From Sinorhizobium terangae (GTDB lineage: Bacteria; Pseudomonadota; Alphaproteobacteria; Rhizobiales; Rhizobiaceae): a stretch of DNA of 64,000 nt. The notes beneath the pieces are model-generated. The model saw only the letters and a list, made by a program, of their open reading frames with translations. It made no database searches and was not told the origin of the DNA. Positions 35,564 through 44,848 of the stretch are shown here, piece by piece. The stretch covers positions 124,001 to 188,000 of the forward strand of contig NZ_WITC01000057.1 of assembly GCF_009601505.1 (NCBI RefSeq), read 5' to 3'. The position numbers and the translations under genes are program-made. Within the stretch, counting starts at the first letter, position 1. Every line of letters begins with the position of its first letter.

Positions 35564-36499
35564 ATGCGCCCGCTTGCAGCCATCGGCAACGTCAACATCG
35601 ACCTGATCCTCGGTCCGGCCGAGCCGTGGCCGAAGGCCGGCACGGAAATCATCGTCGATCATGACGAGCTGCGCGTCGGCGGCTGCGCCGGCAACAGCGC
35701 GCTTGCCTGGGACTCGCTCGGCGTCGACTACGCGATTGCCGCGAATGTCGGCAATGACCAGTTCGGCACCTGGCTGAAGGAGGCCTTCGGCGTGCGCGCG
35801 CGGGAATGGCCGGTCGAAACAGTGGGCACGACGCTATCGGTCGGGATCACCCACCCGGACGGCGAGCGCACATTCTTCACCACGCGCGGCCACCTGCCGC
35901 TCTTCAGCTTCGACGAAGTTCGCACGATGCTGGACGGCGAGCGCCTTCGCGACGGCTTTGCGCTGCTTGCGGGCTCGTTCCTGACCGACGCCCTGACGCA
36001 CGCCTATGACGAATTATTTGACTGGGCGGATGCACATGACATTGCGGTCGCGCTCGACACTGGCTGGCCGCTCGACGGCTGGACCGAGGCGAACAAGCGC
36101 AAGACCCTCGACTGGCTGAAGCGCTGCCATTGCGCGCTCTTCAACGAGGTCGAGACAACCACGCTGACCGGCGAGACTGACCCCCGCGAGGCCGCCCGTC
36201 AGCTGAAGGCAGAGATGCCGTCCGAAGCGATCGTCGTCGTCAAGCGGGGGGCCCATGGTGCGCTTGCCCTCGACAAGACCGGCGCGGAATATTCGGTTCC
36301 CGCGCCTCGTGTCGACGTCGTCGACACGATCGGCGCCGGCGATGTCTTCAATGCCGGCTTCCTGGCCGCGCTTGCCGCCGATTTGCCGCTCGAAACCTGC
36401 CTGAGGGTCGGCGTCACCGTCGCCTCCGAGGCGATCTCCACGCTGCCGCGCAGCTATGGCAACCCCCTTTCGGCCTTCCTTGAGGAGACCAGGAAATGA
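35564..36499 (+). CDS. PfkB-family carbohydrate kinase
   Basis: 311 residues from the ATG at 35564 ([15 protein letters not shown]), five bases after the SIS gene stop. The N-terminal [16 protein letters not shown] glycine motif and C-terminal [13 protein letters not shown], containing the catalytic Asp, define the ribokinase/PfkB family. It phosphorylates the imported sugar in the cytosol, probably supplying the SIS enzyme. The stop overlaps the ATPase start by four bases. Substrate is not deducible. FrlD-like or ketose/amino-sugar kinases are the nearest guesses. Confidence 0.88.
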   Translation: MRPLAAIGNVNIDLILGPAEPWPKAGTEIIVDHDELRVGGCAGNSALAWDSLGVDYAIAANVGNDQFGTWLKEAFGVRAREWPVETVGTTLSVGITHPDGERTFFTTRGHLPLFSFDEVRTMLDGERLRDGFALLAGSFLTDALTHAYDELFDWADAHDIAVALDTGWPLDGWTEANKRKTLDWLKRCHCALFNEVETTTLTGETDPREAARQLKAEMPSEAIVVVKRGAHGALALDKTGAEYSVPAPRVDVVDTIGAGDVFNAGFLAALAADLPLETCLRVGVTVASEAISTLPRSYGNPLSAFLEETRK

Positions 36500-37572
36500 G
36501 CGCACTCGAAATCCGCGACATCCACAAGCGCTACGGCGAGGTGGAGACGCTGAAAGGCATCGACATCGCGCTTGAAAGCGGCGAGTTCCTGGTGCTCCTC
36601 GGCTCCTCCGGCTGCGGCAAGTCCACCCTCCTGAACATCATCGCCGGGCTTGCGGAGCCAAGCCGCGGCGACATCCGCATCGGCGAACGCTCGATCCTGG
36701 GCCTGCATCCAAAGGACAGGGACATCGCCATGGTGTTCCAGTCCTACGCGCTCTATCCGAACTTGAGCGTCGCCCGCAACATCGGCTTCGGCCTTGAGAT
36801 GCGCAAGGTGCCGGCGGCCGAGCGCGAAACGGCGGTGCGCGAGACGGCACGGCTTCTTCAGATCGAAAATCTTCTCGACCGCAAGCCGAGCCAGCTTTCC
36901 GGCGGCCAGCGCCAGCGCGTTGCAATCGGGCGGGCGCTAGTGCGCAATCCGCAGGTCTTTCTTTTCGACGAGCCGCTGTCGAACCTCGACGCAAAGCTGC
37001 GCATGGAGATGCGCACCGAACTGAAGCGGCTGCATCAGATGCTGAAGACGACCATCGTCTACGTGACCCACGACCAGATCGAGGCGATGACGCTTGCGAC
37101 CCGCATTGCCGTCATGCGCGACGGCCGCATCGAACAACTCGGCACGCCGGAGGAAATCTACGACCGGCCGGCATCGCTCTACGTCGCCGGTTTCGTCGGT
37201 TCGCCGCCGATGAACATTCTCGACGCGGAAGTGGCTGACAAGGCTCTGAAGATAAGCGGCTCCGAGGAGACGCTTCCGCTGCCCGCAGTTCTCAGAAGTG
37301 CCGCGGCGGCGGGCCGGCGCGTCAAGATCGGCATACGGCCGGAGGCGCTGCGGCTCGCAAGCGCCGACGCGCCGGGCGTCCACATCAAGGCGCACGTCGA
37401 GGTCATGGAACTGACGGGACCGGAGCTGGTCACGACGGCAAAGCTCGGCGAACAGACGATCACCGCCTGCCTTCCGCCGCGCACGCGTTTTGGCGCCGGG
37501 TCACAGCAACTCTTCTCCTTCGATGAGGCGGCGCTGCATCTCTTCGATCCCGAAACGGGCGCTCGTTGCTGA
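36496..37572 (+). CDS. Sugar ABC transporter ATPase (UgpC/MalK type)
   Basis: 358 residues. Walker [12 protein letters not shown] near 36-46, signature [15 protein letters not shown] near 133, Walker [13 protein letters not shown], the H-loop [10 protein letters not shown] and a C-terminal TOBE-type regulatory domain from about 235. It energises import through the two permeases 2-3 kb upstream. The last gene of the operon. A weak 5-bp inverted repeat follows before the convergent IclR gene. Confidence 0.94.
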   Translation: MSALEIRDIHKRYGEVETLKGIDIALESGEFLVLLGSSGCGKSTLLNIIAGLAEPSRGDIRIGERSILGLHPKDRDIAMVFQSYALYPNLSVARNIGFGLEMRKVPAAERETAVRETARLLQIENLLDRKPSQLSGGQRQRVAIGRALVRNPQVFLFDEPLSNLDAKLRMEMRTELKRLHQMLKTTIVYVTHDQIEAMTLATRIAVMRDGRIEQLGTPEEIYDRPASLYVAGFVGSPPMNILDAEVADKALKISGSEETLPLPAVLRSAAAAGRRVKIGIRPEALRLASADAPGVHIKAHVEVMELTGPELVTTAKLGEQTITACLPPRTRFGAGSQQLFSFDEAALHLFDPETGARC

Positions 37573-37630
37573 CGGCGTGAGAACCGTCGAGACCGTCGGC
37601 AATAATGGCGGTCTGCAACGAACCTGGACT

Positions 37631-38458
37631 TTAATAGCCGGTGGCTGCCCGGGCTGCTGTCCGAACCGGCGGTCCGTCCTGGCTATAGCCAAGCTTCTCG
37701 GAAAGTTCCGCCGCCGCACCAATCAATACGCGAAGATAAGCATCACGATTGCGCAAGCCGTCTTCCTTGGGAGCGACGAGGCAGAGCGTCGCGATGCAAA
37801 TTCCTTCAGCGTCGTACACCGGCACGGCAAAGCAATGGGTAAAGCTGTCGACGATGCTGTTGAAGGTGAAATAGCCGTCCTTCTTGGCTTCCCGGACCTG
37901 GCCGATGAAATCGGATGGATCGAGGCGCTTGCCCGTCGGCAGCACGAAATCTTCGGCCGGAATGAAATCCAGTATCTGCTCGTCGCTCATGTGGTCGACC
38001 AGCAGACGACCAGACGCGGTCCACGGAATGGCGACCGGCTCGCCGATATTGGTGGAGATGCGGAAGGGGCGGCTTCCCTCGTTCATCAGAACGACGGCAT
38101 ATTTGTTGCCTTCCAGTTGGCACATCTGCGCGGTCTCCCGCGTCTCCTCGGCGATCCTCGCCAACAGATGTTCGCACTCGCGCATAAGATCGAATTGCTC
38201 GGCGTAGGCCGCACCGAGGAAATAGAGCTTGCGCCCGAGAAAGACACGGCCATCTTCGCCCCGATACTCGATTACGCCCTGCCGGATCAGCAGGTTGACG
38301 AGCTCGTAGACGGAAGAGCGCGGGGCGCCGATACCCTGGGCGATTTCGTTCGGGCGCAGGGGCTGGCGTTGCAGGCGCAAAAAGTCGAGGATTTCGAATG
38401 CCCGGTCGAGACCCCGTGCCCTCCGGTTGACCGTATCTACCGCATCAGCCATAGCCAT
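37631..38458 (-). CDS. IclR-family transcriptional regulator
   Basis: 275 residues. An N-terminal winged helix (ILDFLRLQRQPLRPNEIAQGIGAPRSSVYELVNLL, residues 20-54, shown only as a region) precedes the IclR effector domain containing AIPWTASGRLLVDHM and FTHCFAVPVYDAEG. Regulators of this type sense small carboxylates or amino-acid-derived acids. It is transcribed in the same direction as the RidA and ABC genes upstream, 91 bases away, and likely controls this amino-acid unit. Confidence 0.9.
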   Translation of the reverse strand: MAMADAVDTVNRRARGLDRAFEILDFLRLQRQPLRPNEIAQGIGAPRSSVYELVNLLIRQGVIEYRGEDGRVFLGRKLYFLGAAYAEQFDLMRECEHLLARIAEETRETAQMCQLEGNKYAVVLMNEGSRPFRISTNIGEPVAIPWTASGRLLVDHMSDEQILDFIPAEDFVLPTGKRLDPSDFIGQVREAKKDGYFTFNSIVDSFTHCFAVPVYDAEGICIATLCLVAPKEDGLRNRDAYLRVLIGAAAELSEKLGYSQDGPPVRTAARAATGY

Positions 38459-38549
38459 TCTCCTGCGGTCCCGGAGCGCGAGTGAAAACCATGCGGGCAG
38501 AAATCCGCACTCACTTCACCCGCTCCGCAAACCCGACGCCAAGTTCACC

Positions 38550-38933
38550 TCATTTAGCCTTGTAGGCGACGCAGTCAACTTCGACCTTGCAGTCGACCAT
38601 CATGCGTGACTGTACGCAGGCGCGTGCCGGCGGGTTCTCACCGAAGTATTGCGCGTAGATCCCATTAAAGCTCCAGAAGTCGCGCGGGTCATCGAGCCAG
38701 ACGCCGACACGCACGACGTCTTCAACGCCGTAGCCCGCCTCATGCAGGATCGCGATCATGTTTTCGATCGCCTTGCGGCTTTCGGCAATGATGCCGCCGT
38801 CGATGATCTCGCCGGCCTCAATGGCGACCTGTCCCGAGACGTATAGCCAACCGTCTGCCTCGACGGCGCGTGCAAATGGCAAAGCCTGCTTTCCCGCACC
38901 GGTTTCGCCCGTTCCATAACGCTTAATCGTCAC
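38550..38933 (-). CDS. RidA-family enamine/imine deaminase
   Basis: 127 residues of the YjgF/YER057c/UK114 fold. The key active-site arginine is present (Arg104 in PPARACVQSRM), as is the C-terminal KVEVDCVAY strand, so imine hydrolysis is likely. It is beside an amino-acid ABC transporter and a PLP-dependent lyase, whose elimination chemistry releases 2-aminoacrylate-type enamines. RidA would hydrolyse these to 2-keto acids and ammonia and protect PLP enzymes. Confidence 0.88.
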   Translation of the reverse strand: MTIKRYGTGETGAGKQALPFARAVEADGWLYVSGQVAIEAGEIIDGGIIAESRKAIENMIAILHEAGYGVEDVVRVGVWLDDPRDFWSFNGIYAQYFGENPPARACVQSRMMVDCKVEVDCVAYKAK

Positions 38934-38988
38934 AGCACTTCACTCCAATTCTGCATTTCGATTATCGGTCTCCGGTTGAACCGGCCCT

Positions 38989-39759
38989 TCAGTTGAACGA
39001 TGAAGTTTTCAGAAAATCTGTCAGGCGCTCGGTCTTCGGTTTCAGGAACATCTCGCGCGGATTGCCTTCTTCGCCGATGCGGCCCTGATTCATGAAGATT
39101 ACCCGCGACGAAACCTCGTAGGCGAAGCGCATCTCATGGGTGACGAGGAGCATGCTCATCCCGTCCTCGGCGAGCCCCTTGATCACTTGCAGCACTTCGT
39201 TGACCAATTCAGGGTCCAGCGCCGAAGTGACCTCGTCGAAGAGCATCAGCTTCGGGTTCATCGCGATGGCGCGAGCGATTGCTACGCGCTGCTGCTGGCC
39301 GCCGGAAAGCTGACCAGGATAATGATCCTTGCGCGATAGCAGCCCGACGCGGTCAAGCCACTTCTCCGCGATCGCCTTCGCCTCGTCACGGCTCATCCTC
39401 TTGACCTTGACCAGGCCGAGCGCGACGTTGCCGGCGGCAGTCATATGCGGGAAAAGGTTGAACTGTTGAAAGGCCATACCGGTGAGTGCGCGTTGGCGTG
39501 CGATATCCTTTTCCCGCTTGCGGCGGCGGACGCCGTTCACCATCTCATAGCCGATTTCCTCGCCGTCGATGCTGATCGTCCCGCCCTGGAACTCCTCCAG
39601 CATGTTGATGCAGCGAAGCATTGTCGTTTTGCCGGAGCCGCTCGAGCCGATGATGCTGATCACCTCACCCTGCCGCATGGTGCAGTCGACGCCCTTCAGT
39701 ACTTCAACCGTGCCGTAGCGCTTGTGAAGATCGCGGATTTCAAGAAGATTGTTGGTCAT
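38989..39759 (-). CDS. Polar amino-acid ABC transporter ATPase (GlnQ/HisP type)
   Basis: 256 residues from the ATG at 39759 ([16 protein letters not shown]). The frame is open upstream into the permease gene, but those residues are not family-like. Walker A is [15 protein letters not shown], signature [14 protein letters not shown], Walker [15 protein letters not shown] and H-loop [10 protein letters not shown]. Family members import glutamine, histidine, glutamate and related amino acids. It lies 13 bases after the permease stop. Confidence 0.94.
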   Translation of the reverse strand: MTNNLLEIRDLHKRYGTVEVLKGVDCTMRQGEVISIIGSSGSGKTTMLRCINMLEEFQGGTISIDGEEIGYEMVNGVRRRKREKDIARQRALTGMAFQQFNLFPHMTAAGNVALGLVKVKRMSRDEAKAIAEKWLDRVGLLSRKDHYPGQLSGGQQQRVAIARAIAMNPKLMLFDEVTSALDPELVNEVLQVIKGLAEDGMSMLLVTHEMRFAYEVSSRVIFMNQGRIGEEGNPREMFLKPKTERLTDFLKTSSFN

Positions 39760-39772
39760 CGGATGCGAAGCC

Positions 39773-40441
39773 TCACGACGGAACAGCGGTCTTGCGCTCG
39801 ACATAGCGACCGAAGCGCTCGATGCTGTAGTTGATGACAAAATAGAGAAAGCCCGCGAAAAAATAGAATTCGAGGCTCATGAAAGTGCGAGAGATTAGCT
39901 CCTGCGTACGCAGCAGCAATTCGCCGACGCCGATGATCGAGAGCAGCGTCGACGCCTTGACCATCTCGGCTGCCGTATTGACCCAGGCAGGCAGCGCCTG
40001 GCGCAATGCCTGGGGCCCAAGCACATAAGCGAAGGTCTGCGAGAACGTGAGCCCGATCGCTTTTGCAGCCTCCGTCTGTCCCTTGGGAATCGACTGCAAT
40101 GCACCGCGCACCAGCTCGCCAACATGCGAACTGCAGAAGACGGCGAGCGCAAGGATGCCCGCCTGGAACGGTCCGAGTTCAACGCCGACGGTGCTCAGCA
40201 CGTAATAGCTCGCCAGCACCAGTACCAGGACCGGCGTGCCGCGGATGAAGTCGGTATAGCCGCGCACCAGCCATTGCATCGGCTTGTAGCCATAGGTCAG
40301 CGCCAGCCCGACGAAAATGCCGAGCACAGTGCCGACCGCGATCGACAGGAAGGATATGGAAATCGACACGCCGAGCCCCTTGATGAGCGGCAGCCGGGCA
40401 AGCCAGAGTTGATCGAGAAATGCGAAATCCATGATGGTCAC
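39773..40441 (-). CDS. Polar amino-acid ABC transporter permease
   Basis: 222 residues of the HisM/GlnP type with about five hydrophobic helices and the loop [10 protein letters not shown] plus [28 protein letters not shown] that contacts the ATPase. Start overlaps the next upstream permease by four bases. A later ATG at residue 4 is possible. It forms a heterodimeric channel with that permease. Confidence 0.93.
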   Translation of the reverse strand: MTIMDFAFLDQLWLARLPLIKGLGVSISISFLSIAVGTVLGIFVGLALTYGYKPMQWLVRGYTDFIRGTPVLVLVLASYYVLSTVGVELGPFQAGILALAVFCSSHVGELVRGALQSIPKGQTEAAKAIGLTFSQTFAYVLGPQALRQALPAWVNTAAEMVKASTLLSIIGVGELLLRTQELISRTFMSLEFYFFAGFLYFVINYSIERFGRYVERKTAVPS

Positions 40442-41100
40442 CTCGGAACGGCCAGACGCCGCTCGACGACACGCATCAGCGCGGCAAGGAGCGAACAGGT
40501 TGCGACATAGAGGCAGCTCGCCACGATCCAGGTCTCGATGACCCGAAAGGTCTCGACATTGATCTTGCGTGCCTCGAACGTGAGTTCCGGTACGGCGATT
40601 GCCGCAGCGAGCGAGGTGTCCTTGAAAAGCGAGATCATGGTGCTGCCAAGCGACGGCAGGACGTTGCGCAGCATCAGGGGGATGATGATCGAGGTGCGGA
40701 TCTGCATCTCCGTCAGCCCAATCGCAAGGCCCGCCTCGCGCTGGCCGGGCGGCACGGCGATGAGGCCCCCACGGAACACCTCGGCAAGATAGGCGCCGGA
40801 GTAGATCGCCAGCGTCAACACAAAGCTTTCGATCTTGCCGAGGCGGACACCAAGTTCCGGAAGAGCGAAATAGCTGAAAAGAACGAGGACGAGGATCGGC
40901 GTGTTACGGATGATCGTGACATAGAGTCCGGCAGGTTTGCGCAACGCGACAGTCTTGGAAACGAGCCCGAAAGCCGCAATCAATCCGATGACGCAACCGG
41001 CAAGGATTGCCGCGAAGGCGAGGCCGAGACTGAGCGCAAGTCCTTCCAGAAGAAGGTCGAACGAGCGCCAGACGGCCGCGAAATTCAGTGAGTAAGTCAT
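40438..41100 (-). CDS. Polar amino-acid ABC transporter permease
   Basis: 220 residues, HisQ/GlnP type, with RNTPILVLVLFSYFALPELG and the EAGLAIGLTEMQIRTSIIIPLMLRNVLPSL region as hallmark loops. It partners the second permease. It starts 65 bases after the stop of the binding-protein gene in the same direction. Confidence 0.93.
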   Translation of the reverse strand: MTYSLNFAAVWRSFDLLLEGLALSLGLAFAAILAGCVIGLIAAFGLVSKTVALRKPAGLYVTIIRNTPILVLVLFSYFALPELGVRLGKIESFVLTLAIYSGAYLAEVFRGGLIAVPPGQREAGLAIGLTEMQIRTSIIIPLMLRNVLPSLGSTMISLFKDTSLAAAIAVPELTFEARKINVETFRVIETWIVASCLYVATCSLLAALMRVVERRLAVPR

Positions 41101-41165
41101 GCGCGCCAGCCATTATTGAAAGCAGGGCGAGAGGCAGCCCCGCTGGGGCCGCCTCGGCGAAGGGT

Positions 41166-42008
41166 TCATTTGTATTCGACCGGGAAACCGATCTGCGGCG
41201 TGGTCAGATCCTTGCCGAACCAGGTCTTGAACGACTTGGCATAGAAGTCGAATTCGACGCCTGTCATCGCCTCGTGCAATGCCGTGTTGACGAAGTTCAA
41301 CCAGTCTTGGTCGCCGCGCTTGACGCCACAGGCGTAGGTCTGCGGATTCCAGCCATAACCGGCATCCTTATAGCGCTCCGGGTTCTGGGTCATGTACCAG
41401 GCAAGCGAGGACTGGTCGGTGGCGGCAGCATCGGCACGTCCCGATTCAAGCGCCTGATAGATCAGGTCAACAGATTCATACTGATCGACCGTTGCCTCCG
41501 GCAGGGCGGCGTGGACCATATCCTCGGCATAGACGTTCTGCAGCACCGAAATCGTGACCGAGGAACCAGCCTCCTTGAGCGCCTTGTAGTCGGCATACTT
41601 GCCGTCCGCCTTCAGCATCAGGCCCACGCCTTCGCGATAATAAGGAATGGTGAAGGCGATCTGCTGGGCGCGCTCGCCCGTGACCGTCATGAATTGGCAG
41701 GTGATGTCGACCTTGTTGGTGGTGATGTTCGGAATACGGGCATCGGACGACTGATTGACGAATTCGATCTTCTCCGGATCCCCGAACAGCGCCTTGGCGA
41801 TAATGCGGCCCATATCGACGTCGAAGCCCTGCAGCTTGTCGTCGGCGCTTTTGAAGTGCCAAGGCGCATTCGTGCTGCCGGTTCCGAGCACCAGATGGCC
41901 GCGCGCAAGCACTTCGTCGAGTTTGCTTGTCGGCTGCTGCGCGAAGGCCGGCGCCGCTGCCAGTGTGGCGATTATGAGGCCCGCAGTCGCATGAAATGTC
42001 TTGATCAT
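41166..42008 (-). CDS. Amino-acid ABC transporter periplasmic binding protein
   Basis: 280 residues from the ATG at 42008, with GGGGAG seven bases upstream. An upstream in-frame ATG would destroy the signal peptide. The signal peptide is about 23 residues (cleavage near AFA-Q). Mature features of family 3 solute-binding proteins are FKSADDKLQGFDVDMGRIIAKALF, NKVDITCQFMTVTGERA and a YKDAGYGWNPQTYACGVKRGD end region. It delivers an amino acid to the permeases downstream. Beside a D-amino-acid-type lyase, the ligand could be a D- or beta-hydroxy amino acid. Confidence 0.92.
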   Translation of the reverse strand: MIKTFHATAGLIIATLAAAPAFAQQPTSKLDEVLARGHLVLGTGSTNAPWHFKSADDKLQGFDVDMGRIIAKALFGDPEKIEFVNQSSDARIPNITTNKVDITCQFMTVTGERAQQIAFTIPYYREGVGLMLKADGKYADYKALKEAGSSVTISVLQNVYAEDMVHAALPEATVDQYESVDLIYQALESGRADAAATDQSSLAWYMTQNPERYKDAGYGWNPQTYACGVKRGDQDWLNFVNTALHEAMTGVEFDFYAKSFKTWFGKDLTTPQIGFPVEYK

Positions 42009-42177
42009 CGGAGATCTCCCCTTTGTCAGTTCCCGGTGATTTTCTGTTATCCAATATAATGGACATGCGTCCTGAATACCGGATTGACCTATCAAATGCC
42101 TTGGGTCATAACTTGTCAAGCCGGATCGGCTAAGTTCGCCGCCCATCCGCCGTTGTCTGAGAGAGGAAGCCAGCCGT
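42009..42177. promoter_or_regulatory. Divergent promoter region between amino-acid binding protein and PLP lyase
   Basis: 169 bases with a moderately AT-rich centre (about 42040-42120). It contains separated TTGAC/GTCAA half-sites near 42089 and 42116. It is the natural place for the IclR regulator to act on both directions, but no strong palindrome is visible. Confidence 0.4.
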
Positions 42178-43236
42178 ATGACCCTGCCGATCGAAACGCC
42201 CGCGGTGCTGGTCGATATCGAGATCGCCCGCCGCAATATTCGCGCGTTCCAGGACTACGCGAATCGCCACGGCATTCGGGTGCGGCCGCACATAAAGACG
42301 CACAAGCTTCCGCAGATGGCCGAACTGCAGCTTGAGGCCGGAGCGATCGGCATAACCTGCCAGAAAGTCACCGAGGCGGAGGCGATGGTCGAGGGCAGCG
42401 CGCAGATCAAAGATGTGCTGATCACCTACAACATCCTCGGAGCGGAGAAGCTCGCGCGCCTCGCTGAGCTCAACAAACGCGTCATCCTCAGCGTGGTCGC
42501 CGACAACCCGACCGTAATCGACGGCCTGTCGGCCCGCTTCGCCCGCGAAAACGAACCGCTGACCGTGCTTGTCGAATGCAACACCGGCGCCGATCGTTGC
42601 GGCGTGGCGACACCGGCCGAGGCCGCGAGCCTCGCCCGGCGCATAGCCGATGCACCCGGATTGCACTTCGGCGGGCTGATGACCTATCCGCCAGTCGGCG
42701 GAACGGAGCGCGTTCAAGCCTTCATGAGCGAGGCGAAGCGGCTGATCGAAGCGGACGGCATCGACGTGCCGACCGTCACATCCGGCGGCACACCGAACAT
42801 GATGGAGGCGGCCGGCGCGTCGGTCGCGACCGAGCACCGTCCGGGAACCTACATCTACAACGATCGCTCGCTCGTTGCCCGCGGTGTCGCGACGTGGGAC
42901 AATTGCGCGCTGACGGTGCTTGCAACGGTGGTCTCGGTTCCCGCCGAAAACAGGGCGATCATCGACGCCGGCAGCAAGGTCCTGACCTCCGACCTTCTCG
43001 GTCTTTCCGGCTACGGCCACGTTCTCGGGCGCGATGACATCAGGATCGACCAGCTTTCGGAAGAGCACGGCAGGCTCGTCTCCGACGGTCCGATCAGCTT
43101 GAAGGTCGGCGACAAGTTGCGCATCGTCCCGAACCACGCCTGCGTGGTGACCAACATGGTCGACGCGGTGCATATCGTCGAAGGCAATGAGGTGAAGTCG
43201 ATCTGGCCCATCGTCGCGCGCGGCCGCGTTCTCTGA
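42178..43236 (+). CDS. PLP-dependent D-amino-acid lyase (D-threonine aldolase / D-serine dehydratase-like)
   Basis: 352 residues of the fold-type III (alanine racemase N-domain) family. The PLP lysine is Lys40 in RPHIKTHKLPQM, and near the C-terminus His320/Cys322 in PNHACVVTNM form the metal site seen in D-threonine aldolase and DSD1-type D-serine or D-threo-3-hydroxyaspartate dehydratases. It probably cleaves or dehydrates a beta-hydroxy D-amino acid in the cytosol. Divergent from the amino-acid transporter, with RidA nearby, so import, elimination and imine hydrolysis may be linked. Aldolase and dehydratase cannot be told apart here. Confidence 0.85.
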   Translation: MTLPIETPAVLVDIEIARRNIRAFQDYANRHGIRVRPHIKTHKLPQMAELQLEAGAIGITCQKVTEAEAMVEGSAQIKDVLITYNILGAEKLARLAELNKRVILSVVADNPTVIDGLSARFARENEPLTVLVECNTGADRCGVATPAEAASLARRIADAPGLHFGGLMTYPPVGGTERVQAFMSEAKRLIEADGIDVPTVTSGGTPNMMEAAGASVATEHRPGTYIYNDRSLVARGVATWDNCALTVLATVVSVPAENRAIIDAGSKVLTSDLLGLSGYGHVLGRDDIRIDQLSEEHGRLVSDGPISLKVGDKLRIVPNHACVVTNMVDAVHIVEGNEVKSIWPIVARGRVL

Positions 43237-43267
43237 GCGTTCGCGGCGTGCCCGCCCAAGAGGCCTG

Positions 43268-44584
43268 TCAGCCAATTCGCGACGCGAGAAGCTTGTCGAT
43301 GCGCATGCCGTCCATGTCGACGACTTCGAAGCGCCAGCCCTCGAAATCGAAGCTCTCGCCCACATGCGGGAGATGGCCGAGCACCTGAAGCGCAAAGCCG
43401 GCGATCGTGTGGAAGTCGCCCTCCGGCCGATCGTGGAATCCCAGCCTCTCGAAAGCGTCATGAGCGGCCATCATGCCCTCGATCAGCATGCTGCCGTCCT
43501 CGCGCACGATGATATCCGGCTCGACGGCTTCCGTGTCCGGCAGGTCGCCGGCAATCGCCTCCAGCAGGTCGGTCTGGGTGACAATCCCCTCGAGGCTCCC
43601 GTACTCGTCAATGATCGCGGCCAACCGGACGGGGGCGCTCTTGAACTTCTCGAGCACACGGAAGACGGCTGTCGACTCATGCAGGATCAACGGCTCCCGA
43701 ATAATGCTGAGGACGTCAAGCGGTTGCTGATCGAGCAACTGGTCAAGCAGGTCCTTCTTGAGCACCATGCCCAACGGATAGTCGATGTTGCCCCGGCCGA
43801 TCAGGAGCTGCTCGTGGTGACATTCCCTGATCGTCCTCAGGATCTCTTCCTGGCTGTCGTCGGCGTCGATCCAGTCGACCTCGATCCGCGGCGTCATGAT
43901 GTCGGAAATCCTTCGGTCGCCGATGCTGAATATCCGCTCCACCAGTTCCTGCTGGGCGGCATCGAGAAGTCCGGCCTCCTGGCTTTCGGCGACAAGGAGC
44001 TTCAGCTCCGTCGGGGAATGCAGCGATGCCTCGCCGGCACCTGGTCGCAGACCGATCAATCGAAGCACGAGATTGCCGAGGCCGTTGAGGGCGAGGATCG
44101 CGGGGCGCAGCAGGAAGAGAAACAGCGCGAGCGGGCGGACGACGGCGAGCGCCGTGCCCTCGCTTCGCTGCAAGGCGAGGCTCTTCGGTGCCAGTTCGCC
44201 GAGCACGATATGCAGCGCAGTGATGATGACGAACGAAACCGCGACGGAAATGGCGTGTGATCCGACTGATGCCCAGGCCGCGGGCAAGACCGTCAGCAAC
44301 GGCTCGACGAGATGGGCGAGCGCCGGTTCACCGACCCATCCCAGTGCCAGGGACGATATCGTGATCCCAAGCTGGGTGGCCGCCAGGTTGGCATCGAGAT
44401 TTTCGACGGCATGCTGGAGCGCGCTCGCATTCATGCGCTTTTGCGCTACCAGTTCAGCCACGCGGCTGCGGCGGACGGAAACGAGCGAAAACTCGGCAGC
44501 GACGAAGAAGCCGTTCGCACCGACAAGCAGAAACACGGCCAATACCCCGAGAAAATCGAGAATACTGCCATCGGAACCGGACAT
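43268..44584 (-). CDS. HlyC/CorC-family (CNNM domain, CBS pair) membrane transporter-like protein
   Basis: 438 residues. The N-terminal DUF21/CNNM domain has four hydrophobic segments to about residue 170 (FVAAEFSLVSVRRSRV early on), a CBS pair follows at about 215-335 (DIMTPRIEVDWID), and the C-terminus is a CorC_HlyC FAD-fold-like domain with MLIEGMMAAHD. Such proteins are implicated in magnesium or cobalt efflux, and older hemolysin annotations are misleading. It is monocistronic by position and divergent from the sugar kinase gene. Confidence 0.9.
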   Translation of the reverse strand: MSGSDGSILDFLGVLAVFLLVGANGFFVAAEFSLVSVRRSRVAELVAQKRMNASALQHAVENLDANLAATQLGITISSLALGWVGEPALAHLVEPLLTVLPAAWASVGSHAISVAVSFVIITALHIVLGELAPKSLALQRSEGTALAVVRPLALFLFLLRPAILALNGLGNLVLRLIGLRPGAGEASLHSPTELKLLVAESQEAGLLDAAQQELVERIFSIGDRRISDIMTPRIEVDWIDADDSQEEILRTIRECHHEQLLIGRGNIDYPLGMVLKKDLLDQLLDQQPLDVLSIIREPLILHESTAVFRVLEKFKSAPVRLAAIIDEYGSLEGIVTQTDLLEAIAGDLPDTEAVEPDIIVREDGSMLIEGMMAAHDAFERLGFHDRPEGDFHTIAGFALQVLGHLPHVGESFDFEGWRFEVVDMDGMRIDKLLASRIG

Positions 44585-44848
44585 GATCTCCCTTCGGGCG
44601 GTAACGCCTCGGACTGTTGAAGGTCACCAAGCGTATCACGCTCTTGCCGCCGGAGGCAGACGAGATATCCGCGTGTCGTGGGTTTGGATGGATGGACGAA
44701 CGCGGCCAAAAACACCCGGGCCGCGCACGGGCATCCCTTTCGATTTCACACTAGATTTGCACCCGGGAACTTTTCTAGGATACATGGACGGCCGCTTCGC
44801 GCCTTATCATCACCGATACCTGCCTCCCCACTCATGGGACACTACCCG

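Noticed and set aside
43268-44584. Reading the HlyC/CorC protein as a hemolysin
   Set aside because: CNNM and CBS domains indicate an ion-transport-related membrane protein. The hemolysin name is historical.
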